Below, one piece after another: positions 60,873 to 64,000 of a stretch of DNA of 64,000 bases. The notes under the pieces were generated by a model. It was not told where the DNA came from. It saw only the letters and a list, made by a program, of their open reading frames with translations, and did no database searches. The DNA comes from Vibrio algicola (GTDB taxonomy: Bacteria; Pseudomonadota; Gammaproteobacteria; Enterobacterales; Vibrionaceae). Each line of letters starts with the position of its first letter. Within the stretch, counting starts at the first letter, position 1. The stretch is taken from positions 1,674,001 through 1,738,000 of the forward strand of contig NZ_CP045699.1 in NCBI RefSeq assembly GCF_009601765.2, read 5' to 3'. Both the position numbers and the translations under genes were made by a program.

Positions 60873-61141
60873 TTAGGGGCAGTTGATCTTTCGTGTTTTT
60901 TTTTGCTGCGAATTGTTGGATTTTTATACAAGGAAGAGGCTTTGTGGTGTAGCTGGCTACACGAAAAGCCGATGACGAAGTAGGAAAGACCAACAAACGC
61001 AGCCCGAAGGGTTCGGCTAAAAGCCTTTTACTCTTCGTTAAGTCTCATTTACTTAGAATAATTAGGCTTCAATCGACTTTCCTCGATTAAAAGGCTTTTA
61101 TCTCGAACAAAATTTAATCACGAAAGATCAACAGCCCCTAA
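60873..61141. mobile_element. 269-bp MITE-like element with terminal inverted repeats
   Basis: Terminal inverted repeats of 23 bp match at 22 positions (left starts TTAGGGGCAGTTGATC, right ends GATCAACAGCCCCTAA). The interior is non-coding with short hairpins such as GTGTAGC/GCTACAC near 60954. Flanking TA dinucleotides are compatible with a 2-bp target duplication. No transposase. The whole 60852-61308 gap contains nothing else recognisable. Confidence 0.85.
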
Positions 61142-61308
61142 TCTAACGATAAAAAATATCAAGGTTCTGATTAGCATCTAAATCTTGATTTCTCTCTTAT
61201 GGTGCATGTAACGACAGTCCACTGCCAATACATCCCCTAGCACCATAAGAGAGTCTTTTTATACGCAGAGCCACAGAGAAACACCTCACATTCGACAAGG
61301 ATATCACT

Positions 61309-61929
61309 ATGATCACCCTGCATCATTTAGCTCAATCTCGCTCAAAACGTATCATTTGGTTATTAGAGGAGCTACAAGTTCCTTATGAAATTAAAGCCTA
61401 TCAACGTGATCCACAAACCCACTTAGCTCCAGTTGAACTTAAACAGATCCATCCACTCGGTAAGTCTCCAGTTATTCAAGAAGATGATTTAGTATTAGCT
61501 GAATCGGGCGCAATTACTGAATACTTGGCAGAAAAATACGCCGCAAATTTGTTAGTTCCAGCTAAAAACACTCCAGAATATGCCCATTACTTACAGTGGT
61601 TGCACTTTGCTGAAAGCTCTGCTGCATTGCCTCTATTAATGCATTACTTGGTTCAAATTGACGGGAGTAAACCGCCGTTCTTGAGTGGTTACAGCCTAAA
61701 AGAATTGCATTTAATTCTTGGTTATTTAAACGATCATTTAGACAACAACACTTGGCTTGTGGGTGATCAATTTACCGCCGCCGATATCTTATTGTCTTTC
61801 ATTATTGAAACCGCTTATAAACTTGAGCAACTTACCAACTACCCGGTATTACAACAATATCTGGCCGCTTTACATCAACGTCCTGCGGCAGAAAAAGCAC
61901 AACAACTAGAAAAACAGCACCAGATTTAA
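61309..61929 (+). CDS. glutathione S-transferase family protein
   Basis: It is 206 residues with an N-terminal thioredoxin-like domain (1-78, containing HLAQSRSKRIIWLLEEL and the GKSPVIQ cis-proline) and an all-alpha C-terminal domain (about 88-205, with TAADI). Ser6-Arg7-like positions in HHLAQSRS may take the glutathione-activating role. It is preceded by the MITE-like element and ended by the terminator at 61933-61964. Cytoplasmic detoxification is typical; substrate unknown. Confidence 0.88.
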   Translation: MITLHHLAQSRSKRIIWLLEELQVPYEIKAYQRDPQTHLAPVELKQIHPLGKSPVIQEDDLVLAESGAITEYLAEKYAANLLVPAKNTPEYAHYLQWLHFAESSAALPLLMHYLVQIDGSKPPFLSGYSLKELHLILGYLNDHLDNNTWLVGDQFTAADILLSFIIETAYKLEQLTNYPVLQQYLAALHQRPAAEKAQQLEKQHQI

Positions 61930-61932
61930 ACC

Positions 61933-61964
61933 CAAAAGGGAGCCATATTAAGGCTCCCTTTTGT
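61933..61964. terminator. bidirectional terminator between gst and DUF2066 gene
   Basis: AAAAGGGAGCC and GGCTCCCTTTT pair around a short AT loop between convergent genes. Confidence 0.9.
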
Positions 61965-61984
61965 TGAACTATCACTTCAAGCGA

Positions 61985-63199
61985 TTACTCTTTTATATCA
62001 AACCACAACTGATTATCATCTTGCGTTGGCTGTGATGAAGGCTCTTTGGCAGGCGTTGTTTGCTTCGCATTTATTGCTGTTGCATCTGCGCTGACTCCAT
62101 CAGCAACTGCCGCTTCGTTTCCTGATGATTGCTCTTGTGTTACTGACTCTTGGCTAGCATCCTGTTGTGTTAATTCATCTGAAGCGACAGGGGCTTGGAT
62201 TTGAGTCAATTGCTGTTTATTTACCGCTTCTTTTTTAAACTCTTCAACATCCGACAATAAATCAATTTTAAACACAATATTATCGCCTTGGATCTGGTGA
62301 ACTTGCACAGCCGCCACACTGCTTAACCCTTTCAACATACGCTCTAAGGTAAAGAAATTTTGAGCCGAATTAATACCATTAAAATGGCCAAGTAATGAAT
62401 CATCCGATGCTTGGTTTACCGCCACTTTATTTTGTTTGGCATAATAAGCACTCACTTGCACAATCGCATTATTGATACTGTCTTGAAGGGACCCTTCGGT
62501 TGAGCCGGTGACAGGTTCACGTTGTGTAGTCGCAATTTTATTGGGTGCAATATCATGCAAAGCCCAATCAACCTGAGCGCCATCACCCATTCGGGTCACT
62601 TTAAGTACCAATACCCCATCCACTGGATAACGTTGGCTAGCTTTGGCTAACGGTTGATCAAAACTGCCCCATAGCTCGGGCGCAGTAATATGGGTCATAT
62701 CATCCATATCACCTAAAGGCAGCGTGATAGGTAAACCGGCTTTTAAGCTTGAGGCTTGCAAAGGCGCGATACTATCAAGGCCAGACTGTTCCCACCCAAT
62801 TTGACGCTCAAAGTTTTGATCTTCAATCACCCACACTAAAACATTATTACGTAACTGGGGCCAAAAAATAGCATGCGCTTGAGACAATAATGATTGCACT
62901 GGCTCGGGGCTAAAATCCATCACCATGCTTGGAGTGTCATCCATACTGCCCGATTCAAATTGAGCAAGGTAATCGGAAGGATCGGTGAGTGCTTTTTTTA
63001 CTACCGCATTATTAATAATCTTAGTATCGCCTGAAGCTTTAATTAATACCTGCTTTAATCCTTGCGCCCATGCCACTGTTTTGGCATTTTTCACATCCGT
63101 CATGGGTACTTCGACATGATAAATATCGACTTTCGTTTTAGCATACGCTGCTGAGCTAAACGCCAGTAAGCATAGAAAAGATGTGAGTATGTAACGCAT
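61985..63199 (-). CDS. DUF2066 domain protein with signal peptide
   Basis: It is 404 residues from the ATG at 63199, chosen because MRYILTSFLCLLAFSSAAYA forms a Sec signal peptide; an earlier in-frame start would add 16 non-family residues. The body has a conserved VDIYHVEVP start and a WPQLRNNVLVWVIED segment as in DUF2066. The last 80 residues are low-complexity, rich in Gln, Ala and Thr. Predicted periplasmic; function unknown. Confidence 0.82.
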   Translation of the reverse strand: MRYILTSFLCLLAFSSAAYAKTKVDIYHVEVPMTDVKNAKTVAWAQGLKQVLIKASGDTKIINNAVVKKALTDPSDYLAQFESGSMDDTPSMVMDFSPEPVQSLLSQAHAIFWPQLRNNVLVWVIEDQNFERQIGWEQSGLDSIAPLQASSLKAGLPITLPLGDMDDMTHITAPELWGSFDQPLAKASQRYPVDGVLVLKVTRMGDGAQVDWALHDIAPNKIATTQREPVTGSTEGSLQDSINNAIVQVSAYYAKQNKVAVNQASDDSLLGHFNGINSAQNFFTLERMLKGLSSVAAVQVHQIQGDNIVFKIDLLSDVEEFKKEAVNKQQLTQIQAPVASDELTQQDASQESVTQEQSSGNEAAVADGVSADATAINAKQTTPAKEPSSQPTQDDNQLWFDIKE

Positions 63200-63346
63200 A
63201 ATAAACCTGTCAAAGATCATAATGAGACAGGATAAGCCCATCATCATTAATGAGAAAAAAGAATTAAATACAACCGATAGTGCTGAGTCGCTTTATATTC
63301 TACTTTAATTTTAGTTAGACCGCAGTGAAAGACATAAATTCAAACA

Positions 63347-63376
63347 TAAAAAAGCGCCTCTATTTAGAAGCGCTTC
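63347..63376 (-). terminator. terminator after upp
   Basis: On the minus strand AAGCGCTTC pairs with GAGGCGCTT (one wobble) around TAAATA, followed by six T. Confidence 0.85.
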
Positions 63377-63407
63377 AATAAGCTATTGAGCAGAAATAAT
63401 TTTCAGA

Positions 63408-64000
63408 TTATTGAGTACCGAAAATTTTATCACCAGCATCGCCCAAACCAGGAACGATGTAGCCTTTGTCATTCAATTTCTCATCAATCGCGGCCGTATA
63501 AAGTTCGATATCTGGGTGCGCTTTTTCTAATGCTTCCAGACCTTCTGGCGCTGCCACCAAAACCAATACTTTAATGCTCTGACAACCATGTTCTTTCAAT
63601 AAGTCGATAGTTGCGATCATAGAGCCGCCAGTTGCCAGCATAGGATCAACCACTAAAGCAATACGCTCATCAATGCTAGAGGTTAACTTGTTGAAGTATG
63701 GGATTGGCTCAAGAGTTTCTTCATCGCGGTAAACACCGACAACCGAAATACGCGCACTTGGCATGTGTTCTAATACACCATCCATCATGCCTAAACCAGC
63801 ACGCAGAATAGGTACAACCGTTACTTTTTTGCCTTTAATCTGATCGATTTCTACTGGGCCATTCCAGCCTTCAATCGTCACTTTTTCAGTTTCAAAATCA
63901 GCGGTTGCTTCGTAAGTTAACAAGCTGCCCACTTCTGTTGCCAATTCACGGAAACGTTTAGTGCTAATGTCATTTTCACGCATCAAACCAAGTTTATGTT
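63408..64000 (-). CDS. upp: uracil phosphoribosyltransferase, 5' end missing
   Basis: Salvages uracil to UMP using PRPP. The visible part covers all but roughly the first dozen residues; the gene runs off the right edge at 64000. It continues into HKLGLM in the final codons, as in the E. coli protein, so the apparent start at 63986 is internal. The PRPP loop [16 protein letters not shown] and the uracil-binding end [18 protein letters not shown] are intact. Confidence 0.95.
   Translation of the reverse strand, partial: HKLGLMRENDISTKRFRELATEVGSLLTYEATADFETEKVTIEGWNGPVEIDQIKGKKVTVVPILRAGLGMMDGVLEHMPSARISVVGVYRDEETLEPIPYFNKLTSSIDERIALVVDPMLATGGSMIATIDLLKEHGCQSIKVLVLVAAPEGLEALEKAHPDIELYTAAIDEKLNDKGYIVPGLGDAGDKIFGTQ

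Noticed and set aside
63386..63574. Small ORF opposite the 3' end of upp
   Set aside because: Antisense to conserved upp codons, with no family match recognised.

Overview
The window looks like a core chromosomal segment of a gammaproteobacterium of the genus Vibrio or a close relative. The evidence is a divergent htpG/toxRS locus, Vibrionaceae small proteins (DUF2788, DUF2956, DUF2897, DUF2069 and DUF2919 families), the nagE/nagAC divergon, and an AT-rich composition (estimated by eye at low-to-mid 40s % G+C). About 60 protein genes are packed on both strands. I saw no tRNA, rRNA, CRISPR array, prophage or intact transposase gene. Most of the neighbourhoods match gene orders I recall from Vibrio cholerae and Escherichia coli (inference from memory).

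Layout. 0-11 kb: gltA, ybgI, a DUF1853 protein, seqA-pgm, a frameshifted di-haem cytochrome c pseudogene, ybfF, DUF2788, fldA, fur and glnS. 11-20 kb: N-acetylglucosamine uptake and catabolism (nagE facing nagA-nagC), a CPA2-type antiporter, asnB and rfaH. 20-27.6 kb: dtpA, the htpG-adk-hemH row with a sigma-32 promoter, and toxRS. 27.7-35 kb: yfcE, yfcH, cnoX, a lipoprotein with a C-terminal duplicated motif, a porin and ligA. 35-41.4 kb: zipA, cysZ, cysK and ptsH-ptsI-crr. NagE here has no IIA domain, so the EIIA-Glc encoded by crr, 28 kb away, is the likely phosphate donor. 41.7-54.8 kb: a DyP peroxidase, yffB-dapE and bamC-dapA (lysine/peptidoglycan precursors and outer membrane assembly), gcvR-bcp, perM, bepA, arsC, a WrbA-like flavoprotein and several small membrane proteins.

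55-61.9 kb is the most accessory-looking part: an orphan heparinase II/III-fold polysaccharide lyase (PL15-like, probable oligoalginate lyase), a LysR regulator, an MDR-type reductase, YqhD aldehyde reductase and a glutathione transferase. Three kinds of intergenic repeat sit in it. The window ends with a DUF2066 protein and a truncated upp.

The main non-genic content is a set of intergenic repeats. There are four copies of a roughly 145-bp element with TAATACC-type ends and a central hairpin whose arms differ between copies while pairing is kept. Three of these lie between convergent genes. There is also one 269-bp MITE-like element with 22/23-matched terminal inverted repeats and two ERIC-like elements. 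I found no strong candidate for a wholly new multi-gene system. The best leads are the repeat family, the orphan lyase with an operator matching the FadR-type consensus, the cytochrome pseudogene, internal terminators inside otherwise conserved operons, and a short membrane-peptide ORF at 29383-29454.
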